Assembly (NCBI GenBank): GCA_023053575.1
Contig: JAKZAP010000012.1
Location: forward strand, 22,432,780 to 22,496,779
Direction: 5' to 3'
Source of the DNA: Branchinecta lynchi
Lineage: Eukaryota; Arthropoda; Branchiopoda; Anostraca; Branchinectidae
DNA length: 64,000 nucleotides
The position numbers and the translations under genes were made by a program. Shown in pieces: positions 45,361 to 56,640 of this stretch. Within the stretch, counting starts at the first letter, position 1. Each line of letters starts with the position of its first letter. The notes beneath the pieces were generated by a model. That model had not been told where the DNA came from and made no database searches. It saw only the letters and a program-made list of their open reading frames with translations.

Positions 45361-45887
45361 CCCGATGAAAACGGATATTGCCACATTATCATCACGGGAT
45401 CATAACAAGAAAGTTTGACATTGGGAGGCATAGGACTTTCAACTTTGAAATTGAATTATGGGCGTCTGATCATTATTCTGGGCCTGGGCTTGCTGGAATG
45501 TTCATTGGACTATTCCTTAATCGTATAATTCTATTTTTGAAAAAGAGTTTCCATGGAAGTAAGAGCTTGAAGGCTTCAAAGTTTGAACACAAAAACGGAG
45601 TCTCGAATCCTATTGGTTGGCGATGACGCGGATTTGAAAAAATGTGTCATAATCGACCAATAGGACGAGACTGCGTCTTTGTTTACAAACTTTGACGCTT
45701 TCAAACTCTTACTTCCATGGAAATACAAAAATGGAATTATACGGCTAAGGAGTAGCCTGATTATCATTTCCAGCGACTCCCTGGCTCAGAATGATGATAC
45801 AACGCCGATAATTTAATTTCAAAGTTGAAAGTCCTATACTTCTTAATGTTAAAGTTTTTCGTTACCATCCCGTCCGTTTTCGTCGGG
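45361..45887. mobile_element. Foldback MITE, CCCGATGAAAACGG ends, TA target (527 bp)
   Basis: Ends CCCGATGAAAACGGA and TCCGTTTTCGTCGGG with TA on both sides (45359-45360; 45888-45889). The two halves are mirror images over their central 200 bp (CCATGGAAGTAAGAG... / ...CTCTTACTTCCATGG), meeting near 45632. Confidence 0.85.
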
Positions 45888-45889
45888 TA

Positions 45890-46440
45890 TGGTGCAATCT
45901 CTCTATTCGAGTTGAAGTAAGGATGGTTGTTGGCGGTCAGAATTGGTGGGTTTGTCGTTTACACTTTGTGTAAATCCGAGTGCAGTTCAAGTGCGTGCTT
46001 ATTTTGTTCTAAATTAGATTAAAATTTATTTGTAACCCGTGTGGGTAAAGACGGAGTAGGGTAAACGATGAAAAAGAAAGAGACAACACAACACAACAAC
46101 CAAAATAGTTAAAATTCAGTAAACCGGAACATCATGGAGCTCCATGGGTGGTTCCAATGTTCCTTCATCTTGGTGACTGATCTCAGGACGGCCGCAGGCG
46201 GATCAGCTATACGGCACTTTTCGATGAGATGGCTGTTCCTTGTCCAGGGGGGAGGCGCAAATGCCTATTTTGTTCTCGTTTTCGGACTAGAAAGAATCTC
46301 TAGCAACAAAAACGGACGTAGACGCGCTCGGATTTTGCGCAGTGTGTGAGTGCACCTTTAAGCTAGGATTTGAAAGACCTAATTTTAGAATAAAGCGAAG
46401 TCTCCAGTGTTATACCGTAGTCAGTGTTCGAGAGGTGATA
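45890..46440. other. No supported gene
   Basis: A plus-strand ORF at 46134-46349 has no motif. Nothing else recognised. Confidence 0.45.
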
Positions 46441-46441
46441 C

Positions 46442-48320
46442 AAACAAGAGCTGTAAGCTCATATGATATATTCTGACATATTACCTTTTTTGACCATATT
46501 CTATTTTTTTGTCTTGATCAGGAACGAACACTCGAAGTTAGAGAATCAGGAAGTCAGTTTAGCCAAAAGTCCCGGAAATTCCCAATTTTATTTCTTGGGT
46601 TCCAGATATTGAAAGTCCAAAGTAAAGAGGTGCACAACTACTCAGATCTTTCATGTCGCCAGTTTTCGAAAGAATACGCGCTAGTTATTTTCACCATAAA
46701 GAACGACCGTAAGTCCTCTATGTGCTCACGTTACGAACAGAATCAGATGGTCAGGGTCGGGAGTCTCGGGACCCGGAATTCCTGTCAGGATTTTCCGCAG
46801 CATCATCACTTCCGTACGTAAAAGTTGAGAATTTTCAACTTTATCTGTGTGAAGAAAATAATGAAAATCCGGTCGGGAAATCCGGATCGTGTGTTCGCAG
46901 TATTGCTAGGAAAAGATTTTTTTGCAGTAACAGATTGCTTTTATTGAAACCTTGCAAGCATATGTAGTAGGTAGGGATATCAGCTAAGATTTGCCCTATC
47001 TTGAGGCAGCGATTACGGGCCTTTCAGATTCGTGAAAAAGGAATGGGGAGTCGCGTTGCATTCTGTCACTAATATATATATAGGACCTTTGCTTGTTCTT
47101 CCCACCAAGTTTCATCCTGATCCGTCCACTCTGAACATGTCCCCCTATTTCCGGATCCTCCCCCTCCATCTCCCCCCAAAGAACCCGGTTCCATTCCAAA
47201 CTTGAAGTGTAACATCTGTGACAGGAGATCTTTCGAAATATCAAGTTTCATTAAGATCCGGTTCCCCGTTCAAAAGCTGCAAATACGTCAATATTTCGGA
47301 TTCCCCCTCCCTCTACTCCCCCCACAGTGGTCGAATCGGTGAAGTGATTGTTTCCAAGCTATTTTGTTCGGGTCTCTAATATGCCTGCCAAGTTTTATCG
47401 TCCTCATCTTAAGTCGGGATCACCGGAATTCCGGAACCCTCCCTCCAACTCCCCCCTACAGTGCTCGGATCCGGTCCGGTCTTGTCAACTATGATTTTAG
47501 GGCTTGTGTTTGTTCTTCCGATAAAGTTTCATCCCAATCCGTCCACTCTGAACAGGTCACACGATTTCCGGTTCCCCCCTCCATCTCCCCCGAAGTCACC
47601 GGATCCATTCCGGACTTGAAATGTGACATCTGAGACACAAGGTCTTTCCAAATATCAAGTTTCATTAAGATCCGATTCCCCATTCAAAAGTTATAAATAC
47701 GTCAATATTCCGAATTCCCCCTCCCTTCACTCCCCCACGGTGGTCGGATGGGGAAGTGACTATTTCCAAGTTATTTTTGCCGGGTCCCTGACATGCCTGC
47801 CAAGAAACATCGTCCTAGCACATGTGTGAAGATTACCTCGGGATCAACGGAATTCCGGAACCCTCCCTCTAACTCCCCCACAGTGCTCAGATCCTGTCCG
47901 GTCTTGTCAACTCTTTATCTAGGTCTTATGCTTGTTCTTGCCACCAAGTTTCATCCCGATCCGTCCACCCCGAACATGTCACCCGATTTCCGGTTCCCCC
48001 AAAGAAACCGGATCCATTCCCGACTTGAAGTGTGACATCTTTGACAGGAGTTCTTTCCAACTATCAAGTTCCATTAAGATCCGGTTCCCCGGTCAAAAGT
48101 TACTCATACATGAATATTCGAGATTCCCCCTCCCTCCACTCCCCCCGCGGCTGTCGGATCAAGGAAATGATAATTTTCAAGTCAGTTTGGTGGGGTCCCT
48201 AATATGCCTACCAAGTTTCAACCTCCTAGCACATCTGGAAGTGCCCTAACTCGAGATGAGTGGACCGACCGAAAGGTGATCGGTATATGGCACTTGAGCG
48301 GAGCTGCAAGTGCCATAAAA
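46442..48320 (-). mobile_element. Hairpin-ended tandem-unit family, copy 2 (inverted, diverged)
   Basis: At the right edge CACTTGAGCGGAGCTGCAAG then TGCCAT is the inverted 5' hairpin; at the left edge AACAAGAGCTGTAAGCTCAT is the inverted 3' hairpin. In between the ~280-bp units read in reverse (CCAAGTTTCATC, GGTTCCCC.CTCCATCTCCCC). No coding function. Confidence 0.75.
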
Positions 48321-48988
48321 AAGGTGGTTGTTGGGCGACCCACACAATTGGCACGCTAAGCTAGGTTCTGTCAGAACCTGTCCAACTTTAGAGTAGTTGT
48401 GCGAAGCCGTCAATGTTGGAAGGTACCTCAAGTACGAAATCGAAGTACTTTTTATACTTGTCAGTTAAGTAAATTAACTAAGCACTAGAAGCCTCGAGTT
48501 TGGCGACAGCTTAACTCAACATGTAATAATAAAATAAATAAACTTTAAGCAGGCTACGTTCTCAATCAAGTTCATTCTGTTGTTTTCTCACATTGACATG
48601 CTTCTTTTGTACCATATGTCCAACAGTTAAGATTCTTTAGAAAAACCTGCTGAAACTTGGCCAGTTCCCGGTGAAGTACAGTGGGAGGTGGTTGGAAGGG
48701 AGGAGATAAGACGAGTAGAGGTCTTTCTGTATTGCCGGAGGCGAAGTACCGCGAGTGGAGCCTCTCATCTGATTTCCGTCCGACCTACGTCCCCTCCCTC
48801 GAAGGTGAAGGAAAATAAGGTGGTCCCTATATTGGCATGGCCAGATGCGAAGGAATGCGTGGGGTGGTACAGGAGGCGGCAGGTGAGAAGCTCCTCGGTT
48901 AGCAGGTAGGGAGAGTTTGCATAAATGGAAATATAAAGACAGATTATTTGGAGTATAACATTGTCGGCTGTGACTTAAAAACAAGGAA
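48321..48988. other. Unique sequence; weak exon candidate at 48639-48881
   Basis: A plus-strand frame of about 80 codons runs from TTCTTTAG to CAG|GTGAGA without a stop. The acceptor tract is poor and there is no recognisable motif, so it is not called as a gene. Confidence 0.3.
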
Positions 48989-48997
48989 GTTTTCCAA

Positions 48998-49748
48998 GGG
49001 ATCGACTAAAAGCAGGAAAGGAAAGGCAAGAGAAAAGCGGGAAAGAATACTAAAACCAGGAAGGGCAAACCAAAACGAGGAAAGAATTACCAGGAATCGA
49101 GGACTCGAAAAACTGGCAAGCCTTTCCTGTATTTAGTATCCCGTGAGGGGTCGAAAACTTACATTTGTAACAGTTCACCTTTTCCTCCTTTTAGTACCTT
49201 ATGGGTAGGCGATCATGAGTCCAGCGAGGGGTTGGCAACTAAGATATTTCAAGTCCACCATTTTTCCTGGTTTTAGTAGCTTGTCACAGAGAGTACCAAA
49301 ACCAGGAAAGAAATTAGGAATTCCAAACAACTGGCAAGCCTTTCCTCTGTTTAGTATCCCGTGAGGGGTCACCAACTAACATTTGTAAAAGTTCGCCTTT
49401 TAGTATTAGAAAAAACTGGCAAGCTGCGCCGGGCTTTTCCTCTGTTCAGTATCTCGTGAGGTGTGGGCAACTAACGCTTGTAAAAGTTCATTTTTTCCTC
49501 CTTTTAGTCCCTCACGGGATACTAGGAAAGGCTTGCCAGTTTTTTCGAATACTAAAAGGAGGAAAAGGTGAACTTTAACAAATGGAAGTTGCCGACCCCT
49601 CACGGGATACTAAACAGAGGAAATGCTTGCCAGTATTCCGAATCCTCGATTCCTGGTAATTCTTTCCTCGTTTTGGTTTGCCCTTCTTGGTTTTAGTATT
49701 CTTTCCCGCTTTTCTCTTGCCTTTCCTTTCCTGCTTTTAGTCGATCCC
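48998..49748. mobile_element. Foldback element 3 (same family as element 1, 9-bp TSD)
   Basis: Starts GGGATCGACTAAAAGCAGG, ends with the exact inverse CCTGCTTTTAGTCGATCCC. Perfect 9-bp direct repeats GTTTTCCAA flank it at 48989-48997 and 49749-49757. The interior is organised like 4021-4865 but about 95 bp shorter. No ORF of its own. Confidence 0.93.
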
Positions 49749-49757
49749 GTTTTCCAA

Positions 49758-50390
49758 GGGCACCTGAGCTGGCGCTGTAGTACGAAAAATAATCGATTAC
49801 GATTTTGATGACGTTCGCCATCTTAAGCTGTTTTAGTTGGTACAAAAAAGCAAAGGTTCAAGCTCTTTATTTCTGCTTTAAGTTCTCGATCGCTCGGTAG
49901 CATGGAATTTGTGTTTTGCTTAGCGACATTAATTAGTCAGGCAAAACTTGTTTGGACAGCAACACATAAATTATTACACACTTTGAAATTGTAATCTTTA
50001 TTTCTGATTCATGGAACAATACTGTTGGATCTCCTCTCGAAACTGTATGTGCACGCTATCATTCTTGCAGTGGTCTGGAATTCTCGTTAAACTTTCAGTT
50101 GCCAAGACATCCATTGCAGAATTCCAATAATTCCACCGGAAACAGCCACCGGAATACTCATGGCTTTCACGATAGCCCAAAAACTAGAAAGAAAGGAACT
50201 TTTATTGACCGAGACTTTTTTCGACGATATTTTCGTAAAGCCAATGCAACTTACTTCCGTAAAAGCCAGGCTTCACCTTCCAGATTCCTAGACGTCCGGG
50301 GCTTCCGCATAGTCAAGCCAACCCTTCCAGATTTTCATGAAAACGATGATAGCTAAATTTGCTGTTCTTCAACATTTTCTAGATGTCCCG
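49758..50390. other. No gene; diverged repeat phrases
   Basis: The phrases GGCTTCACCTTCCAGATTC and GAAAACGATGATAGCTAAAT near 50270-50360 resemble a stretch at 39160-39250. No coding sequence supported. Confidence 0.45.
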
Positions 50391-51054
50391 TTTACATTTC
50401 AAAAACATCTTGCATCCCAGTCACAACTGTCAATCACCTTCTCTTTTCTTCCCCTATTTGCATATTTGTAGTGTCTCTCGAACGGGTTGCCTCTATGGCA
50501 TCTTCCAGACATCCGGAATGTGGGGTTTCCTACACCCCGGAATTCCAGACGTTTTTGGCCTGGCTTTACCTTCCAGATCCGTCTCGTCGAAAAATCCAGA
50601 TCCATCCGTCGGTCTTCACCTCCCGGAACTTCCGGGATCTCGGCTTCCAGATTATTCTTTGACGTATTCTGTAAATTGCGTCTGATATGAACCGGTCCGG
50701 ACGTATATCAAAATAATACGGAAAAAAGGGGCTTTTGAACTCCAGATTTCCGGAATTCTTAGGTATCGCAGAAGAAATAAAAAAAAAACGAAAAATCTGG
50801 GAACCCAGATTCCGGAAGGTGAAGACTCACCCTTATCTGGAATCCGAAAGGAAAATCTGGAAGGTGAAGTTTTACATTTCAAATATCTCTTGCATCCCAG
50901 TCACAACTGTCAATCACTTTCTCTTTTCTTCCCCTATTTGCATATTTGTAGTGTCTCTCGAACGGGTTGCCTTTATGGTATCTTCCAGACTTCCGGAATC
51001 TCGGGTGTCCATATCCCGGACTCCCAGACGTTTTTGGTCTGGCTTCACCTTCCA
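50391..51054 (+). repeat. Direct duplication of ~184 bp, 480 bp apart
   Basis: 50391-50575 and 50871-51054 align at about 90% from TTTACATTTCAAA through GTGTCTCTCGAACGGGTTGC to CACCTTCCA. The second copy is interrupted exactly at its end by a LINE. Confidence 0.88.
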
Positions 51055-52402
51055 CGATTATCTCAGTGGCCCACTAACACTCCTTTTTAATCAGGTCACA
51101 AAAACAGGTGAGTATCCATCAATCTGGAAAAATGGTTTCATTACACCAATACCAAAAAAAGATGCGCCTAATGATTTTTCGGGCGTCCGACCGATCACCA
51201 TGACACCCATTGTTAGCAAAGTGTATGAGAGTTTTGTCGCAGCATGGCTGAAAGACCGTATTTTGGAGAAAATTGATCCGAGGCAGTTTGGAAATATGCC
51301 GAACACGTCTACATCTCATTACCTAGTAAGTATAATTGACAAAATCTTACAAAACCTTGATGAACCAGATTCTTGGATTAATCTTATTGCAATAGATCTA
51401 AGAAAAGCTTTTGATTTAATTTGCCATAATATTCTTATAAAAAAACTTCTTGGCCTAGGTGTACACTCATTCCTTGTTCGTTTAATCGCTAATTTTCTTT
51501 CAGGCAGATGTCAACGGACAAAATATAAGTCCACCTACTCTGATCCACTGCCCATCTTTTGTGGTGTCCCTCAAGGTACCCTTTTGGGACCACTTTTGTT
51601 CCTTGTCATGATAAATGATTTGGCAACAACACTGGACAACCGTTGGAAGTATGTCGATGACTTGTCACTCATTGAATGCTGTCGGAAAAACCTCCAAAGC
51701 AGTGCAGGTTCACTAATGAATGATAGATGTCAAGAGGCAAAGGTGGACAGAATGACTGTCAACTGCGACAAATCTGTAATTTTAACCATTTCTTTTTTAA
51801 AATCCACGCCAGTTTTTAACCCAATTATTCCCAGCGCTAGTCACGTGACCGAAATCAAACTACTTGGTGTCCATATAACTTCAGATCTGAAGTGGAACAA
51901 GCACGTCGATGGCATGTTAAAGAAAACCAATTTGGCCATCAGATCTCTAAAGTTGCTGGCTCGCCATGGAATCCCTGCCCCACACCTCCTACGCATTTAT
52001 TTTTCTTTTATTCGTTCGACACTCGAGTACTGCTGCCCTGTATGGCATTTTGGACTGACGAAGGAACAGTCTGACCGGGTTGAGAGGGTGCAATACCGTG
52101 CCCTCCTAGTAATTTCAAAAGCCCCGAAAGTACCATACATATCCCTCCTTAATCAGTTTCAACTTCAAACCCTTCACTCCCGTCGTTTAAAACTCTCCCT
52201 ATCTTTTGGACATAAAATCCTGTCGAGCCCCATTCACCGAAATATCCTCCCGCCCCAACATGAACCGGCTCGGTTAAGGCCAAGCAGGTCCATTGCAGAG
52301 CCTGTACCGAAACTTCAACCTGTGACTGCTTCACATGCTCGTTATGAGCTTAGTTTTGTGCCCTCGTTTGTTAAGTTGTTCAATGCCGGGTCGATTTTTT
52401 AG
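51055..52402 (+). CDS. LINE reverse transcriptase, open C-terminal part
   Basis: The frame is open upstream as far as 50735, but the first ~107 codons of that frame translate flanking repeat, so only 51055 onward belongs to the element. Counting from 50735, motifs are VRPITMTPIVSKVYE, AIDLRKAFD with Asp 221, GVPQGT at 277, YVDD at 306-309, LLGVHITSDLKW, RIYFSFIRSTLEYC and IHRNILPP, ending SFVPSFVKLFN. All catalytic residues are present and there is no stop or frameshift. The endonuclease and early RT fingers are missing through 5' truncation, the usual result of incomplete reverse transcription. It is a relative of the LINE at 1-3296. Confidence 0.88.
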
Positions 52403-52556
52403 TCTGTAAAATAGTTATCAATTGTATATATTGTATTTTTGTGCATGTTATTTTTGGCTCATTGATTGACATACATGTTGACAACACAAACTAATAATCG
52501 GCTCTGTCCGTCGCATGTTTTTCGAATAAAGTGAATTGAATTGAAATTGAATTTAG
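51055..52556 (+). mobile_element. 5'-truncated CR1-like LINE with intact RT frame
   Basis: The left edge follows CACCTTCCA at 51054 and the right edge precedes GATCCGTCTCG at 52557. The sister segment at 50566-50586 reads CTTCCA|GATCCGTCTCG without a gap, so both edges are fixed to within a base. The 3' UTR has AATAAA at 52526-52531 and a tail of GAATT-type repeats. No clear TSD longer than one base is seen. Confidence 0.9.
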
Positions 52557-52965
52557 ATCCGTCTCGACGAAAGCGGCGGTCTGTCCGGAAGAAAAATCTG
52601 GAAGGTGAAGCCTAGCTTAAAGCGCGCCATCAGTTCCTATACCGGGAGAACCGACTTTCACCACGTAGCGGACATATTTTGATACTCTATATGACCAAGT
52701 CCGAAACACGCCAGTGACCGACGGGAAGGACGAGAAACGTCAGCCGAACGATTATTCAAATCCTATGTCAACCCATAAACAGCGTTTATTGGGGACAGCT
52801 GTGGTGACGTGTCCGGCTCTTTGCGAGGCAAATGGCGAGTCTTGCTCGGCACGAAGAGCTAGTCATCAAGAGCATCCCCTAACGACGATTTTTCCCTGTT
52901 TCTGCTAGACGTCAATGCGGCTGGGCTTAAAACGGCCAAAGCTGTTGGTAATTTCCTTAAAGTTT
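52557..52965. other. Continuation of the interrupted repeat, then unique sequence
   Basis: 52557-52615 continues the segment split by the LINE (GATCCGTCTCGACGAAAGC). The rest, with an ORF at 52714-52908, shows no motif. Confidence 0.5.
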
Positions 52966-53434
52966 AAGTGAAAAGGGATGGGACGGGACAATCTAGCTAC
53001 CCATCACTTATTCACATAAATTGGCTTGAAGACCCGCCGAAAATGCATTATTTCGTTTTTCCGCTATTCACAAATAACCGATTTTCAAATAGTGGAACTT
53101 CCGCGTGATTTGTGGTATATCTATGCGCTTGTATCTGTGTGTTTGCCTTACGAGAAAGATTTTTGATTTTTTTTTTTGTTCAGGCACTAAGCAGTCTTCA
53201 CCAAGCTCACTACCGCTCACTGAAAAGCCGCATTTGTATTGAGATTAAAATTTCCCACATCATAGTCGAATTACACTTGATTGATTGATTGATTTACGTT
53301 GTTGGGACGGCCGTAGTTATTCTGATTTAGAGCAGATAGTGGAAAATAAAGAAATCCCTTAGCTGAATCCAGATAGTTCAATGTATTCAGTTAAATGACC
53401 CGAAAATAAGTTGTCTTTTCAGTTAAACTTTAAG
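52966..53434. mobile_element. MITE, CTTAAAGTTTAA family, copy B
   Basis: Ends CTTAAAGTTTAAGTGAAAAG and CTTTTCAGTTAAACTTTAAG are near-perfect inverses. A TTGATTGATTGATT run lies near 53279-53293. Confidence 0.8.
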
Positions 53435-53558
53435 CTAAGCCTAGTTTTTAAACATTCAACTATTATAAAATACTGGAACATACACGGTAAACAGTGTGAG
53501 GAGGTGCTTTAAAGCGTTTTCCTGCGAATGCTTGTGGCTCGAAAAGAGTGTTTTCGCC

Positions 53559-54693
53559 TTTTTGGGATCCCAAAACGTAAGTGGACGGATGCCTATGACT
53601 TCGTAAATGTTGTCCGTCGGTCTGTCAGCACAATAACTCTCGAACGGAATGAGATACTTTGATGAAACTTGGTGTGAGGACTCTTTATAGGTCAAGCGAG
53701 AGGTCGAATTCGTAGATGGGCTCTGTAGCTTAACATTTAGGGGCGGGGCGAAACATTTTTGTTTGACAGAGAACGAGATAGTCTGTAGGCATTTTCCTCA
53801 TGGATATGAAAACCATTTTCTCGCCGGACAAGTAGTTCGCCCAGACCGCCAAAACCGGAAAGGTTTTTAAAAGTAAAAGTTTTATTTGAAGTTGATTAGA
53901 TGTTAGATTTAGGGACAAGGAGGCATGATACAAACTTCTGTGAAAATCATTTTCTATCCGGACAAGTAGTTCGCAAAACCGGAAAATTTGTTAAAAGCAA
54001 AAGTTTTATTTGTAGTTGATTAGATGTCAGATTTTGGGGTAAGAATAGATGCTGAATCATTATGTGACAATCGTTTTTGCCTGTACATATAGTTCGCGCG
54101 GAATCCGTCTGAAACCGGAAAATTAGTTCGGAGTAAAAGTTTTATTTGAAGCTGATCAGTTGTCCGATATGGGGGTAAGGAGATACGCTGAATTAGATTT
54201 TCAGCTTTATTTTTTGCCGGACTGGTAGAAGACACGCTGAATCTGCTTTGGACAATCATTTTCTACCTGGACATATAGTTCGCCCGGAATCCGGCTGAAA
54301 CAGGAAGATTGTTAAAAGTTAAAGTTTTATTTGAAGTTGATTAAATGTTCGATATAGGGGTAAGGAGATATGGTGAATTTGTTTTTCAGCTTTAGTTTTT
54401 GAAAGACAAGTAGTTCGTCCGGAATCTAGTCGAAACCAGGGATTTGGCAAAAGTAAGGCAGGAAGATTTGATCAATTTTGTCAGAGTAGATATGATGTAT
54501 AGCCTAGGCGTAAACACACTTATGCTGAATCCATATCCGAATCCAGATGCTTAGCCATTGGCCTTATTCTGTGTCTAAATCTTACTAGTTAAAATGTTCA
54601 AGAAGTCTGGCGAAGACCGTATATCTACAAGACCCATTTGTCTGGATCAAATATTAACTTTTGGGATCCCATCGAAACCTTAGTTCTTGTTTT
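53559..54693 (+). repeat. GGGATCCC family, full-length copy
   Basis: Ends CTTTTTGGGATCCCAAAACG and CTTTTGGGATCCCATCGAAA then CCTTAGTTCTTGTT, with about six CCGG-type subrepeats of varying length in between. Confidence 0.88.
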
Positions 54694-54995
54694 GTGTGGC
54701 TCACAAGCGTGTTTTACGACCAATGATTAAGGTTTTTGAGGGTATAATTCAACATACAAACTGGCGAGGTGGTTTTTAATTTTGTGGCTCCGTTTTGGCG
54801 GGAAATTCAATTTTTTTTTCGGCAAGTTGTGGGTCGAGTGTATGGCATGCAAATATGCTGTGGAAAATGCCTTTATAGGACTGACCTATATGACTAGTCC
54901 CCCAATTGTTCCACCCTTTTTTATTTCCAAGAATTCGAAATTCCTTGACAATTTTTTCACCCTAACGACACTATGCTCACTGTCGCATGTGCCGT
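54694..54995. other. No recognisable gene
   Basis: The ORF at 54782-55042 has no motif and enters the hAT MITE. Confidence 0.45.
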
Positions 54996-55003
54996 GTTTG
55001 GCT

Positions 55004-55993
55004 CAGAGAAGGGCGAATCCAACCCTGAAAGGATTTGAATGAGAGCCCAGCGTAAGCTACGAATCCGATTCCGAGTTCACCATTTCATGTTAACGATTCG
55101 AAACCGACCGAGAGATGGGCGAATCCGACGCTGAAAGGATTCGGATCCGAATCCAGCGCTACGTACGAATCTGAGTCCACAGTTTCATGCTTAGGATTCG
55201 AATCCGGAATCGAACCCGGATTCAGATCCGACCTTAACAAAAATTACATCATGTACATAGGTTATAGTTTAAAAATTTGAGGTGACAAAAAGCACTGATG
55301 TCTAAGGTAATCAGATGACGTGATAAATTAATGAGGATGGTTGGTGGCGGAGCTAAACAAGTTGGGTTGCCCACTGTTGGATCCCAAGTTGGATTGCCCA
55401 CTGTGTAAAAAATTCGGAAACGGAAATTGGAAGGATGTAGACTAGAAGTTTGAGTGGATTATTAAAATTGGAGGTTTGGGATCCGAGTCCGAATCCAGCC
55501 TGACAAGCGGAAGTTTTGAATTCTGCCAAAAGGCCAAATCCTAGATTCGGATTCGCCCATCTCTGGTCCGACCTTAACAAAAATAAATCATGTACATAGG
55601 TTATAGTTTAAAAATCAGAGGCGACAAAAAACATTCATATCTAAGGTAATCAGATAACGTGATAGATTACTGATGATGGTTGGTGGTGGAGTTCAAAAAG
55701 TAGGATTGCCTAAGCCCACTGTGTGAAAAATTGGGAAACGGAAACCGGAAGGATGTAGAAATTTGAGCGGATTCGCAAGATTGGAGGTTTGGGATCCGAG
55801 TCCGAATCCGAATCCAGCCTGTCAAGTAGAAGATTCGAATACCACCAAAAGGACGAATCCTGAATTAAAATCCGTAAGACTGGAATCCGAACCTGAATCT
55901 AGCCTGACAAGCAGAAGATTTGAATCCGGATTCGAATCCGGCCAAAAGGACGAATCCTGGATTCGAATCCGGATTCGGATTCGCCCATCTCTG
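55004..55993. mobile_element. hAT-type MITE, CAGAGATGGGCG family, copy 3 (host of a nested copy)
   Basis: Ends CAGAGAAGGGCGAATCC and GGATTCGCCCATCTCTG with a perfect 8-bp TSD GTTTGGCT at 54996-55003 and 55994-56001. Its length is double the family norm because copy 4 lies inside. Confidence 0.92.
55110..55565. mobile_element. hAT-type MITE, copy 4, nested in copy 3
   Basis: Ends (G)AGAGATGGGCGAATCC and GGATTCGCCCATCTCTG, 456 bp. Flanks AACCGACC (55102-55109) and GTCCGACC (55566-55573) match at 6 of 8, an aged TSD. Copy 3 resumes with CTTAACAAAAATAAATCATG. Confidence 0.85.
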
Positions 55994-56037
55994 GTTTGGC
56001 TCTTTTCGAGGAGGAGCAGGCTCCCACTCATTACTTC

Positions 56038-56202
56038 AGACGAGTTCGTTTTGCCCTCCCACCCCCCGAAACATACAAAAATAGTAATTTTTATAGGCTT
56101 TTCCCTCTGATCAATGTCTTTTTTGTACTTTTTTGTCCGACCCGCAGGCACCCCCCCCCCCCCCCCCCCCCCCCGAAATAGGTTCCTGGATACGGGCCTG
56201 GT
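56038..56202 (-). mobile_element. MITE, CAGGCCCGTATCC family, one end lost
   Basis: Inverted, it aligns with 59566-59747: AGGCCCGTATCCAGGAACC, a long homopolymer (C run at 56150-56174), GTCCGAC.AGAA, GTACAAAAAA and CATAAAAATT-type interior. The far terminus is not evident. Confidence 0.75.
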
Positions 56203-56640
56203 AACATGCCTTAAGTTCTATTACAGGTCTAGATCTGAGTCAGCCATCGTGAAGAGGAGTTAGAGGGGAGTTCCAGAAATCCATTAACATACTTACGACC
56301 GAGAGATTGTCAGGGAAATTGGCAGACAAGACCATCGTATGCTTTGACAGAGCTGGGACTGAGAAGAGTCATCCGATCTTCAGAGCGCGAACCTTTCTGC
56401 TGTTGTTGGCAATATGCAATTGGCAATAGTGCAATTGGCAATGTTGGGATTTCTACTTACTTGTTGGGATCGGATGCGATCTCCATCTTTTCTGACATAA
56501 TTTCTCCTCGAGATTCCCGGATTACCACTTTTTTGATGGGATGTTCCTCATAATCTGTATCAAGCTGACCTATCCTGTCAACTAACGGCATACCATCAAT
56601 GACCTAGAATTTAAACCATTGTGTTGGGTTAAACGTTTTT
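56203..56640. other. No recognisable gene
   Basis: Short tandem phrase GCAATTGGCAATA...GCAATTGGCAATG near 56416-56445; otherwise nothing. Confidence 0.45.

Noticed and set aside
46134..46349. 71-aa plus-strand ORF near an AG acceptor
   Set aside because: Alternative frames are equally plausible and none has a recognisable domain.
48639..48881. Possible exon of about 80 codons ending CAG|GTGAGA
   Set aside because: Weak acceptor tract, no recognisable motif, and an equally long frame on the other strand.
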